20,812 nucleotides of DNA from Pseudomonadota bacterium (GTDB lineage: Bacteria > Myxococcota_A > UBA796 > SXON01). The translations under genes and the position numbers were made by a program. The stretch spans positions 1-20,812 of the forward strand of contig SXOM01000542.1 of the NCBI GenBank assembly GCA_005776735.1, read 5' to 3'. Below the pieces are notes generated by a model. That model did not search any database. It was not told the origin of the DNA and saw only the letters and a list, made by a program, of their open reading frames with translations. Below, one piece after another: positions 13,391 through 20,690 of this stretch (position 1 is its first letter; every line of letters starts with the position of its first letter).

Positions 13391-13442
13391 GCCGCCGGAC
13401 CCGGCCCGCTTCCGGCCGGTCGCGGGCCGCCGCCCCGGCGGC
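13391..13442 (-). terminator. nested double hairpin after fhs
   Basis: Two nested inverted repeats: outer arms GCCGCCGG (13391-13398) and CCGGCGGC (13435-13442), inner arms CGGCCCGC (13402-13409) and GCGGGCCG (13422-13429), with CCGGCCGG in the apical loop. It begins four bases beyond the fhs stop (minus strand). It is probably the fhs terminator, though without a T-tract. The promoter of the next minus-strand gene follows at about 13370-13375. Confidence 0.5.
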
Positions 13443-13446
13443 TGCT

Positions 13447-15057
13447 TCAGTCGCCCTGCATCAAGCCGCGGATCCGTCCCGAGGGTTCGAGCCGCACGCG
13501 CGCCGCGCTCGGCACCTTCGGCAGGCCGGGCATCGTCATGATCTCGCCCGTGAGCGCCACCACGAAGCCGGCGCCAGCGCTGAGCCGGACCTCGCGCACG
13601 GTGATCGGGAAGTCGGCGGGCGCCCCGCGGAGCGCGGGGTTGTCGGTCAGCGACAGCGGCGTCTTGGCCATGCACACCGGGAGCTCGGTGCCGCCCATCT
13701 TCTCGATGGCGTCGAGGTCGGCGCGGGCCTCGGCGGTGAGGACGACCTCGCGCGCGCCGTAGCTGTGGCGGGCGACCGCCGCGAGCTTCTCGGGGTAGGG
13801 CTGGGCCAGGCTGTACCGGAAGCGCGGGACGCCGTCGCTGCTCGGGGTCGCGTTGACCACGTCGGCGAACTCGAGCGCGCCGTCCCCGCCCTTGGCGAAG
13901 GCTTCGCACACCGCGACTCCCACGCCCTTCTGGGCGCCGTAGGCGCGGACCTGCGCGAGCTCTTCGTCTCGGTCGTCGGGGAAACGGTTGACCACGATCA
14001 CCCCGGGGACGCCGAACGTCGCGAGGCTCGCGAGGTGGCGGTCGAGGTTGGCGAAACCCGCCTGGAGCGCGGCGTCGTTGGGCGCGCCGAGCGCCTTCGG
14101 GTCGGCCCCACCGTGGAACTTGAGCGCACGAACGGTCGCGACGAGCACCACCACGCTCGGCCAGATGCCGGCGGCGCGGCACTTGATGTCGAAGAACTTC
14201 TCGCCGCCGAGGTCGAAGCCGAACCCCGCCTCGGTCACGACGTCGTCGCCGTAGCCGAGCGCCAGCTTCGTCTGGACCAACGACGAACACCCGTGGGCGA
14301 TGTTCGCGAACGGGCCGCCGTGCACCAGGGCGGGCGTGCCCTCGGCCGTCTGGACGAGGTTGGGCATCATCGCGTCGCGCAACAGCGCCGTCATCGCGCC
14401 GGCGGCGCCGAGATCGCCCGCGCGGACGGCGGTGCCGTCACGGAGCTGGCCCACCACCACCCGCGCGAGGCGGGCCTCGAGGTCGGCGGCATCGGAGAAC
14501 AGGCCGTGGATCGCCATGACCTCGCTCGCGGCGGTGATGTCGAAGCCCGTTTCGCGCACCGCGCCGTCGAGGCCGAGGATGACCCGGCGCAGGCTCCGGT
14601 CGTTCATGTCCATCGCCCGACGCCACCGCACCTTGCGCGGGTCGGGGCCCTCGCGGAAGTAGAGCGCGTTGTCGACCATCGCCGCGAGCAGGGTGTGGGC
14701 GGTGGTGATGGCGTGGATGTCGCCAGTGAAGTGCAGGTTGATGTCGTCGGCGGGCTCGACCGTGGCGCGACCGCCCCCGGTGCCTCCGCCCTTGATGCCG
14801 AAGATCGGCCCGAGCGACGGCTCCCGCAGCGCGACGATCGCGTTGCGACCGCGCTTGTTCAGCCCCATCGCGAGCGAGATCGACATCGTGGTCTTGCCCT
14901 CGCCGCCGGGCGTGGGGTTCATCGCGCTGACGAGGATCAACCGGCCCTTCGGCGCGCGCGTCGCGTCGAGGCGGACCTTGGCGCGGTCGGGCCCCCAGGG
15001 CAGGACGGATTCGGAGGGGAGGCCGACGGCGGCGGCGACGTCTTCGATTCGGCGCAT
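13447..15057 (-). CDS. fhs: formate-tetrahydrofolate ligase
   Basis: A 536-residue cytoplasmic enzyme that makes 10-formyltetrahydrofolate from formate, tetrahydrofolate and ATP, feeding purine and formyl-Met synthesis. Seen: the ATP-binding loop TPGGEGKT at 49-56, ALREPSLGPIFGIKGGGTGG around 76-95, DINLHFTGDIHAITTAH, MAIHGLFSDAADLEARLARV, MPNLVQTAEGTPALVHGGP, ANIAHGCSS and the terminal MTMPGLPKVPSA. Some positions differ from the commonest consensus (GGGTGGGRA for GGAAGGGYA), which is a modest variation. AGGAG at 15066-15070 (minus strand), eight bases before the ATG, supports the start. The length is close to the usual ~555. It stands alone, with a hairpin right after its stop. Confidence 0.95.
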   Translation of the reverse strand: MRRIEDVAAAVGLPSESVLPWGPDRAKVRLDATRAPKGRLILVSAMNPTPGGEGKTTMSISLAMGLNKRGRNAIVALREPSLGPIFGIKGGGTGGGRATVEPADDINLHFTGDIHAITTAHTLLAAMVDNALYFREGPDPRKVRWRRAMDMNDRSLRRVILGLDGAVRETGFDITAASEVMAIHGLFSDAADLEARLARVVVGQLRDGTAVRAGDLGAAGAMTALLRDAMMPNLVQTAEGTPALVHGGPFANIAHGCSSLVQTKLALGYGDDVVTEAGFGFDLGGEKFFDIKCRAAGIWPSVVVLVATVRALKFHGGADPKALGAPNDAALQAGFANLDRHLASLATFGVPGVIVVNRFPDDRDEELAQVRAYGAQKGVGVAVCEAFAKGGDGALEFADVVNATPSSDGVPRFRYSLAQPYPEKLAAVARHSYGAREVVLTAEARADLDAIEKMGGTELPVCMAKTPLSLTDNPALRGAPADFPITVREVRLSAGAGFVVALTGEIMTMPGLPKVPSAARVRLEPSGRIRGLMQGD

Positions 15058-15065
15058 CTACGGTG

Positions 15066-15091
15066 CTCCTGCGGTGGGCCCGGCGAGCTTA
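15066..15091 (-). promoter_or_regulatory. fhs ribosome site and -10-like element
   Basis: On the minus strand TAAGCT (15086-15091) could place the transcription start near 15079. The short leader then contains AGGAG (15066-15070), eight bases before the ATG. This leadered arrangement with a good ribosome site contrasts with the many genes here that lack both. There is no space for a folate riboswitch. Confidence 0.4.
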
Positions 15092-15153
15092 TCCGGGCGA
15101 TGCGCCGCGACCGCCCGCGCGTCGGTCAAGGGCTGGTGCGCATCGCACGGCGA

Positions 15154-15613
15154 TCAGGCGGTCGGCGGGAACGCAGCGACCACGTTTCCGATGCGCTCCC
15201 GGAGCTCCTCGGTGTCGACCGTGGCGCGGAGGACCTCGCAGCACCGCTCCAGCCGTCCCTCGCGAGCCAGGAGCCGCGCCGCGGCCCGGTGGAGATCGTC
15301 GACGGCGGACGGACCGTAGGCGAGCTCCGCCTTGGCGCGGGCGGCGCCCACCGTCGGCGCGTCCAACGGAACCATCGCGAGGTCGATGAGGTCGCGACTG
15401 AACGTCCCGTCGTCGCTGGAGTTGAGCGCGCAGCGACCGCCAACCCTCGGGGTCGGAGGTGAGAAAGTCGATGTCGACCGACTCACGGTATTCGCCGAGA
15501 CGAAGCGCGAGCGCGGTACCACCGCCGAACCAGCAGCGGTGGGCGGTGAGCGCCGCCACGTCGAACCGCGCGAGCACTCGGGCGATGCGCTGGTGGTGCG
15601 GACGGTCAAACAA
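15154..15613 (-). pseudogene. broken AbiEii/AbiGii-type nucleotidyltransferase (toxin-like)
   Basis: Two pieces of one protein lie in different frames. The first, from TTG 15613, begins MFDRPHHQRIARVL and contains CWFGGGTALALRLGEYRESV and DIDFL, the GG(G)T..A...-[DE]-D motif of the AbiEii nucleotidyltransferase superfamily. It stays in frame to about 15425. The second resumes in the +1 frame with NSSDDGTFSRDLIDLAMVPL and a helical tail to the stop at 15154. In relatives I know of, roughly 70 residues including the strand after the catalytic motif and a 'LLANSDR' stretch separate these pieces; here they abut, so an internal deletion plus frame change is likely. The joined product would be only ~150 residues. 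It cannot encode the normal enzyme. A GTG at 15622 is an alternative start. Confidence 0.75.
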
Positions 15614-15824
15614 GCAACACACCGCGGCCGGGCCCGGCCACCAGCGCATCGAGGAGCTCCCGTTCTTGGGCCTGCAGTCGGGACGGGTCCACGTGACGCC
15701 ATCCCCCCTCGTACAGCGCGAGCGCCTCGTCCGGTGTGAGCTCGGTCGCGCCGGGCAACGACCAGCACAGCTCACGCAGGATCGGGTAGTCCTGGACGCG
15801 GATGTGGGCGGGCGGCCTCTCCAT
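15606..15824 (-). CDS. small antitoxin-like protein upstream of AbiEii remnant
   Basis: A 72-residue cytoplasmic protein: MERPPAHIRVQDYPILRELC, then WSLPGATELTPDEALALYEG, GWRHVDPSRLQAQERELLDAL and a Gly-rich end, read in pieces. Such short proteins, with 'YP.LRELCW', 'E.ALALYE..WRHVD' and 'E..L...L', commonly precede AbiEii-like nucleotidyltransferase genes and overlap them, so it is probably the partner or antitoxin. The reading is by pattern and context only. The stop (15606-15608) overlaps the start region of the broken partner. TACCTT six bases before the ATG, with no Shine-Dalgarno site, supports this start. The gene itself looks intact, so the partner has decayed first, as expected if loss of the toxin is tolerated. 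Confidence 0.72.
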   Translation of the reverse strand: MERPPAHIRVQDYPILRELCWSLPGATELTPDEALALYEGGWRHVDPSRLQAQERELLDALVAGPGRGVLLV

Positions 15825-15830
15825 GCAGCG

Positions 15831-15873
15831 AAGGTAATCACACCCCGGCGCCGCGGGGTTACGGATTTTCCGT
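15831..15873. promoter_or_regulatory. divergent promoter/operator region with two dyads
   Basis: The 47 bases between the antitoxin-like start (15824, minus) and the sigma-54 activator GTG (15872, plus) hold TACCTT (minus strand, 15831-15836) and TACGGA (plus, 15860-15865), each six bases from its start codon. Between and over them are two hairpin dyads: ACCCCG-N6-CGGGGT (15842-15859) and ACGGA-TTT-TCCGT (15861-15873). The first dyad sits between the two start sites and is a good operator candidate for either neighbour. Confidence 0.45.
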
Positions 15874-17389
15874 GAGCCGTGATCCCGCCGTGACCGAGCT
15901 GTTGTGCGACGTGCTCGGCGAGGTGTGCCTGCACCTCGACATCGCCGAGTCGGCCCAGGGCCTCCTGGCCGCGGTCGCGCGGACGTTGCCCGTGACGGGC
16001 CTCGCCGTGCGCCGCTGGGATCCGGTGCGGTCGGCGCTGGACACGGTGGCGTCGGCGGGCCTCGGCGACGTGGCGCTGGGCCGGGCGGCGCTGCCCACGC
16101 CGCGGGCCGACGAGCTCTTGCGCTGGGCGCGGCGCGGTGCGCCGACGGCGTGGCGCGCCCAGGGGGAGACGTCGTTGGGGCGGGCCTTGGCGCCGGAGTG
16201 GCCCGAAGGCCCGCTGGCGGCGGTGCCGCTGCTCGACGGCCCGGAGGTCGTGGGGGTGCTGCTCCTGCGCGGTGCGCTGTGGGAGCACCTGGGCCTGGTG
16301 GCGGTCCTCGCCGAGCCGTTCGCGCACGCGCTCGCCAACGACCACCGTGTCCACCAACTCCGGAGCCTGCGCGACGCGGCCGAGTCGGATCGCCAGGCGC
16401 TGCTCCTGCGGTTGGAGCGCCAGGGCGTCGGCGCGACGATCGTGGGTGACGGGTTGATCGACGTGATGCGGCGCGTCGCGCAGGTGGCGCCCACCGACGC
16501 ACCGGTGCTCGTGCTCGGCGAGACCGGCTCGGGCAAGGAGGTCGTGGCCCGCGCGATCCACGAGCGCTCGCGGCGGGCGAAGGCGCCGTTCTTGCGGGTC
16601 AACTGCGGCGCGATCCCCACCGAGCTCGTGGACAGCGAGCTCTTCGGGCACGAGAAGGGGGCGGTCACCGGCGCGGTCGCGCAGCGGAAGGGCTGGTTCG
16701 AGCGGGCCGACGGCGGGACCCTGTTCCTCGACGAGGTGGCCGAGCTGCCGCCGGCGGCCCAGGTGCGTCTCTTGCGCGTCTTGCAGGACGGGACCGTGCA
16801 GCGGGTGGGGGGACAGGGCCAGCTCGTGGTCGACGTCCGCATCGTCGCGGCGACCCACCGCGACGTGGCGTCGATGGTGCGCGCCGGCACCTTCCGCCAG
16901 GACCTGTGGTACCGCATCAGCGTCTTCCCCCTCGCGCTCCCGGCCCTGCGCGAACGGCCGGGCGACATCGGGCCGCTCGCGGCCCACTTCGCCGACCAGG
17001 CCGGCCGCCGGCTCTTCGGGCGGTCGTTGATCCCGAGCGGGGCCGACATCGTGCGCCTGCGCGCCTGGGACTGGCCGGGGAACGTCCGCGAGCTGGCAGC
17101 GGTCATCGAGCGGGCGGCGATCCTCGGCAACGGCCACGGGCTCGACGTCGTGACCGCGTTGGGCTCGCCGGGGCAGGACGTGCGCGGTGCGGAGCGGCTG
17201 TCGGGGGCGACGGTCGAGGCCGCGGCCGACGCGCCCGACCGCGCGGAGCTCGAGCGGACACTGCGGCGGTGCCGCGGCCGCATCGAGGGGCCTTTCGGCG
17301 CCGCTGCGGCGCTCGGGGTGAACCCGCACACGCTCCGCTCACGCCTGCGGCGGCTGGGGATCGAGTGGGGGACCTACCGGCCCCGATGA
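15872..17389 (+). CDS. sigma-54-dependent transcriptional activator with GAF-like sensor domain (GAVTGA variant)
   Basis: A 505-residue bacterial enhancer-binding protein. Residues about 10-180 form a GAF-like sensor domain with no visible ligand residues. The AAA+ domain (about 188-425) has GETGSGK at 216-222 (Walker A), SELFGHEKGAVTGAVAQ with GAVTGA at 263-268, GGTLFLDEV (Walker B), DLWYRISVFPLALPALRERP with the arginine-finger region, and WPGNVREL. The last ~50 residues are a Fis-type helix-turn-helix typical of FhlA relatives (RIEGPFGAAAALGVNPHTLR, RSRLRRLGI). The sigma-54 contact loop is normally GAFTGA; the Phe is Val here. The start is GTG 15872, with another in-frame GTG at 15887. It is divergent from the antitoxin-like gene and its target genes are not evident. 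Confidence 0.93.
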   Translation: MSRDPAVTELLCDVLGEVCLHLDIAESAQGLLAAVARTLPVTGLAVRRWDPVRSALDTVASAGLGDVALGRAALPTPRADELLRWARRGAPTAWRAQGETSLGRALAPEWPEGPLAAVPLLDGPEVVGVLLLRGALWEHLGLVAVLAEPFAHALANDHRVHQLRSLRDAAESDRQALLLRLERQGVGATIVGDGLIDVMRRVAQVAPTDAPVLVLGETGSGKEVVARAIHERSRRAKAPFLRVNCGAIPTELVDSELFGHEKGAVTGAVAQRKGWFERADGGTLFLDEVAELPPAAQVRLLRVLQDGTVQRVGGQGQLVVDVRIVAATHRDVASMVRAGTFRQDLWYRISVFPLALPALRERPGDIGPLAAHFADQAGRRLFGRSLIPSGADIVRLRAWDWPGNVRELAAVIERAAILGNGHGLDVVTALGSPGQDVRGAERLSGATVEAAADAPDRAELERTLRRCRGRIEGPFGAAAALGVNPHTLRSRLRRLGIEWGTYRPR

Positions 17390-17396
17390 GCACCAC

Positions 17397-17410
17397 GCGC
17401 CCCGCGGCGC
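17397..17410. terminator. hairpin at convergent junction (activator / CotH)
   Basis: GCGCC-CCGC-GGCGC forms a 5-bp stem between the activator stop (17387-17389) and the CotH gene stop (17411-17413, minus strand), directly abutting the latter. It could act on both transcripts. No T-tract. Confidence 0.4.
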
Positions 17411-18712
17411 CTACCGCTCGAGCCCCGCCCAGCCCTCCGGCCGCCCCGCCACCCAGGCGCGGACGTAGTCCTTCTCGCCCTCGTAGTCGGTCCAGTCCCC
17501 GTCTTCGTCGCGCGCGTCGGCCCAGCCTTCGTAGGTCCGGTGGGCGTCGCCCCAGTGCGCCCAGTCGCGGGCGGCCGCGTCGTCGATCTGCGCCCAGGTC
17601 GACTCCAACCACGCGAGCTGCCAGGCCGGATCGTACGCCCCGCCGGGCGTCGTCTGGGCCAGGTAGCGGGCGCGCACGTCGTCCATCGACGCCGCGTCGT
17701 CGAGAAGGGCGGCGAAGACCCGGTTGTTGTCGTGGAAGTCGTTGTCGACGGTGACGTCGCGCCGGTAGGTGCGCCAGTTCTGGCCCCACGACGCGTTGAA
17801 GTCCCAAGGCGTCACCCGGAACGCGCCGCCGTCGGGGGCCCGGTGCAGGTAGTGGTTCTTGTTCGTGGAGTCTTCGCCGTTGACGTAGGCGACGAACAAC
17901 CACCAGTCCTGGTACTCCTGAAGGTCCATCCACGCGTCGGCGCCGGCCAGGAGCGCCGCGTCGGTGCTCCCGCCGGTGAAGGCCATCAGCGCCTCGAGCT
18001 CGGACATGTCGCCGGTCGGTTCACCCTCGCGCTTTTCCCAGCCCTGGCTCAGCGTGGCCTTGGGCGCCCCGTCCTGGTCGGTGAGCGCGTAGTTGGCATC
18101 GGGGTGGACCGCCTTGTAGAGCGCGCCCTCCCGCGCAAACCCCATGTGGTCGGCGAACTCGTCGTCGATGCGGTCGACCATCAGGTACAACCCCTGGTAC
18201 TCGCCGTCCTGGTAGAGCACCACGTGCGCGGTGCGCGGCGCGAGGCGCGGCTCGCCCAGGCGCTCCGCGTGTCGGGCCCACACCGCGAAGCTCAGCGCCG
18301 CGCGGACGTAGCTGTTGTCGTCGAACGGGGTCACCAGCACCACCCGGTCGCGCGTGACCCCCCACGTGTCGATTGGCAGCTCGTCCCTGTCGAACTGCAG
18401 CTCGAGGCTACGCTTGGGGTACTTCGACGAGGTGCGGCCGCGAAGCTCCACCTCGGCCGCGTAGATGGTCCCCCGCCACGTGACGATCGCCGGGGTCGGG
18501 TCTTCCCCGAGCTCGGTGGTGGTGGTCAGGTGTACGATCGGCAGCCCGTCCTCTTCGTGGACGCACACCGGCGCGGTGGGCTGCAACGCGCAGTCGGTGG
18601 CGGCCAGGGAAGGGTCCTCCGGGACGTAGACCCACTCCGACGGCGCTCCGGGCACCGGCCGGCACGCGGCCAGGGCGAACCACAGGAAGGAGGGGGCGGG
18701 GACCCGGAGCAC
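17411..18712 (-). CDS. CotH-kinase family lipoprotein
   Basis: A 433-residue exported protein of the CotH family, atypical protein kinases first known from spore coats. The N-terminus from GTG 18712 (MLRVPAPSFLWFALAAC) has a good lipobox LAAC with Cys17, so the protein is probably anchored in a membrane facing the periplasm or exterior. Family blocks seen: VELRGRTSSKYPKRSLELQF (about 99-118), LVTPFDDNSYVRAALSFAVW, AHVVLYQDGEYQGLYLMVDR, then DWWLFVAYVNGEDSTNKNHY and FRVTPWDFNASWG with the conserved WD. In the last motif the second acidic position of the WDxD form is Asn, as in many family members. The C-terminal helical part follows normally. The open frame continues far upstream but without coding character. 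TACGTC lies seven bases before the GTG, and no ribosome site is visible. The substrate is unknown. Confidence 0.88.
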   Translation of the reverse strand: MLRVPAPSFLWFALAACRPVPGAPSEWVYVPEDPSLAATDCALQPTAPVCVHEEDGLPIVHLTTTTELGEDPTPAIVTWRGTIYAAEVELRGRTSSKYPKRSLELQFDRDELPIDTWGVTRDRVVLVTPFDDNSYVRAALSFAVWARHAERLGEPRLAPRTAHVVLYQDGEYQGLYLMVDRIDDEFADHMGFAREGALYKAVHPDANYALTDQDGAPKATLSQGWEKREGEPTGDMSELEALMAFTGGSTDAALLAGADAWMDLQEYQDWWLFVAYVNGEDSTNKNHYLHRAPDGGAFRVTPWDFNASWGQNWRTYRRDVTVDNDFHDNNRVFAALLDDAASMDDVRARYLAQTTPGGAYDPAWQLAWLESTWAQIDDAAARDWAHWGDAHRTYEGWADARDEDGDWTDYEGEKDYVRAWVAGRPEGWAGLER

Positions 18713-18744
18713 CAGCCGCGACGTATTGCCGCGCGGACCGTCGC

Positions 18745-18762
18745 GCACGGCCCGCACGGCCC
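18745..18762. repeat. tandem 9-base direct repeat
   Basis: GCACGGCCC occurs twice without spacing (18745-18753 and 18754-18762), just upstream of the CotH gene in the divergent region. Confidence 0.5.
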
Positions 18763-18764
18763 GT

Positions 18765-18795
18765 GGCGATTCCGTCACGGCTTCACGGAATTGCC
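18765..18795. promoter_or_regulatory. inverted repeat, operator candidate
   Basis: GGCGATTCCGT and ACGGAATTGCC are 11-base arms matching at 10 positions as an inverted repeat around a 9-base spacer. They lie in the 213-base divergent region 18713-18925 between the CotH and SulP genes. The symmetry and size fit a dimeric regulator. The same region also has a tandem 9-mer (18745-18762), a perfect 14-base palindrome GTGGCCCGGGCCAC (18812-18825) and a -10-like TAGATG (18871-18876) for the transporter. Confidence 0.5.
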
Positions 18796-18811
18796 GTGCT
18801 GGGCGGCGACG

Positions 18812-18825
18812 GTGGCCCGGGCCAC
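18812..18825. repeat. perfect 14-base palindrome
   Basis: GTGGCCCGGGCCAC equals its reverse complement. It lies about 100 bases before the SulP start. It could be an operator or an RNA hairpin upstream of the transporter transcript; nothing further distinguishes these. Confidence 0.4.
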
Positions 18826-18925
18826 TGACGGTGGGCGCGCCTGACACCGGTGGTTCGAAGTGCCGAAGCGTAGATGGCGCCCACCTCCTCGCACCCGTGG
18901 CCTGGATCGTGCACAGGCCGCACCG

Positions 18926-20683
18926 ATGGCCGCTCCCGCTCGTGCTGCGATCCCCGTTCCCGTCGGCCTGTGGCGCTACTTGCCGGCGCTCGACGCGCTC
19001 CGCCGCTACTCGTTGCTCGACGCCCGGTTCGACTTCGTGGCCGGGCTCACCGTGGCCGCGGTCGCGGTGCCGCAGGCGATCGCCTACGGCCTGAGCGCCG
19101 GGGTCGACCCCGTGCACGGGCTCTATGCGGCGATCGTGATCACGGCGGTGGGGGCGGTGTTCGATTCGAGCCGGCAGCTCATCAACGGTCCCACCAACGC
19201 AACGAGCATCGCGGTGCTCAGCGCGACCGCAGCCTACGCCCCGGAGGACAAGCTCGCGGCGGTCCTCTTGCTCGGGTTCCTGGTCGGTGCGGTGCAGCTC
19301 GGCATCACGCTCTTGAAGCTCGGGGACCTGACCCGGTACATCAGCCACAGTGTCGTCATCGGGTTCACCGCCGGCGCCGGCACGTTGTTGGTGCTCGACC
19401 AACTCAAGAACCTGCTCGGACTGCGCACCATCGGGGACGCCCACGACGACTACCTGTGGCGGTGGTGGCGCACGATGACCGAGGGGGGACCGGTGCACAT
19501 GCCGACGTTGGCCCTGGGGCTCGGCGCGGCGGTGGCGGTGGTCGCCCTCCGCTGGGCGAAGGAGCGGGTGCGACTGCCGCTTTTCCCCGAGCTGCTGGTG
19601 GTCGTGGTGGGCGCGGCGGCGGTGACCGCGGGCCTGGACCTCGAAGCGCAGGGGGTGAAGGTGATTGGCGAGATCCCTGCGGCCCTCCCGAGCTTCTCGG
19701 CGCCGAGCTTCGATCTGGCCCGGATGCGCGACCTGAGCACGAGCGCGGTGGCCATCGCGCTCCTGGGCCTCTTGGAGGCGCTCGCGATGGCCAAGGGCAT
19801 CGCCGCCCACACCGGCCAACGCCTCGACCTGAACCAACAGTGCCTCAGCGAAGCGTTGGCGAACCTGTCGGGGAGCTTCTTCTCGGCGGTGCCGGGGTCG
19901 GGATCGCTCACCCGGTCGGCGATCAACCAGCAGGCGGGCGCGCGCACCCAGTGGTCGGGGGTGTGGTCGGCCCTCGCGGTGGCGCTCATCATGTTGTTGT
20001 TCGCGCCGTACGCCCGGTACATCCCGAAGGCGGCGCTGGCGGGGCTGCTCATCGTCACCGCGTGGCGGATGGTCGACAAACATGCGCTCGTCTACAGCGT
20101 TCGTGCCACACGGTTCGACGCGATCATCATCGCCGCGACCGCGCTCTCGGCGATCTTCGTGTCGATCGAGTTCTGCATCCTGATCGGCGTGGTCCTGAGC
20201 TTCCTCCTCGCGGTTCCACGCGCCGGGCGGATGCTGTTGTCCGAGTTCGTGGTCGGCGAGGACGGGTGGACACGGGAGCGCCTCCCCGGCGACCGGCCGC
20301 ACCCGAACCTGCTGGTCTTCGGCTTGGAAGGGGAGATGTTCTTTGGGGCCGGGCCGGCGTTGGAGCAGCACCTCGACCACATCGAGGACCGTCTCGACGT
20401 CGACGTCCACGTGGTCGTGCTGCGGGTGAAGCGGGCCCGCAACCCCGACGCGGTGGGCACGCACATGTTGGACGGGTTCGTCCGCCGGCTCCACGCGCGG
20501 GGGGTGCACGTGCTGTTGTGTGGGGTCCGCGACGAGCTGTTCGACGTGTTCGAGCGCACCGGCCTGGTCGCCCTCATCCACCCCGACCACGTGTTCCGCG
20601 AGGAGGCCGTCCGCCAGACGAGCACCGCGCGCGCGGTGGCGAAGGGCTGGGAACTCCTGGCGGGCGCCCCGCGACCGGCCTGA
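18926..20683 (+). CDS. SulP family anion transporter with STAS domain
   Basis: A 585-residue inner-membrane protein of the SulP/SLC26 family, secondary transporters of sulfate, bicarbonate or other anions. Seen: an N-terminal lead (about 15-35, LWRYLPALDALRRYSLLDAR), the first membrane block with AVAVPQAIAYGL, the family signature DPVHGLYAAI and SSRQLINGPTNATS, and LLKLGDLTRYISHSVVIGFT. Further on are LPSFSAPSFDL, SGSFFSAVPGSGSLTRSAIN (the conserved 'G..P..GS..R' region) and IPKAALAGLLI, with about a dozen hydrophobic segments in all. The C-terminal cytoplasmic STAS domain spans about 470-560 (NLLVFGLEGEMFFGAGPALE, VVVLRVKRARNPDAVGTHML, DGFVRRLHARGVHVLLCGV). The ATG at 18926 is preferred over GTG 18860, which adds an Arg/Pro-rich stretch. 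The transported anion cannot be read from the sequence. Confidence 0.93.
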   Translation: MAAPARAAIPVPVGLWRYLPALDALRRYSLLDARFDFVAGLTVAAVAVPQAIAYGLSAGVDPVHGLYAAIVITAVGAVFDSSRQLINGPTNATSIAVLSATAAYAPEDKLAAVLLLGFLVGAVQLGITLLKLGDLTRYISHSVVIGFTAGAGTLLVLDQLKNLLGLRTIGDAHDDYLWRWWRTMTEGGPVHMPTLALGLGAAVAVVALRWAKERVRLPLFPELLVVVVGAAAVTAGLDLEAQGVKVIGEIPAALPSFSAPSFDLARMRDLSTSAVAIALLGLLEALAMAKGIAAHTGQRLDLNQQCLSEALANLSGSFFSAVPGSGSLTRSAINQQAGARTQWSGVWSALAVALIMLLFAPYARYIPKAALAGLLIVTAWRMVDKHALVYSVRATRFDAIIIAATALSAIFVSIEFCILIGVVLSFLLAVPRAGRMLLSEFVVGEDGWTRERLPGDRPHPNLLVFGLEGEMFFGAGPALEQHLDHIEDRLDVDVHVVVLRVKRARNPDAVGTHMLDGFVRRLHARGVHVLLCGVRDELFDVFERTGLVALIHPDHVFREEAVRQTSTARAVAKGWELLAGAPRPA

Positions 20684-20690
20684 CGGCGGC

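Noticed and set aside
15058..15153. Possible tetrahydrofolate riboswitch before fhs.
   Set aside because: The likely leader is only about 20 bases, and no riboswitch-like pairing is visible in the 96-base gap.
15410..15430. Programmed frameshift in the AbiEii-like gene.
   Set aside because: Even with perfect frameshifting, the product would lack the region between the catalytic motif and the C-terminal block.
13189..15462. A 757-codon plus-strand frame opposite fhs.
   Set aside because: Composition is repetitive Arg/Ala/Val/His/Glu without domains, and it mirrors the fhs codons.
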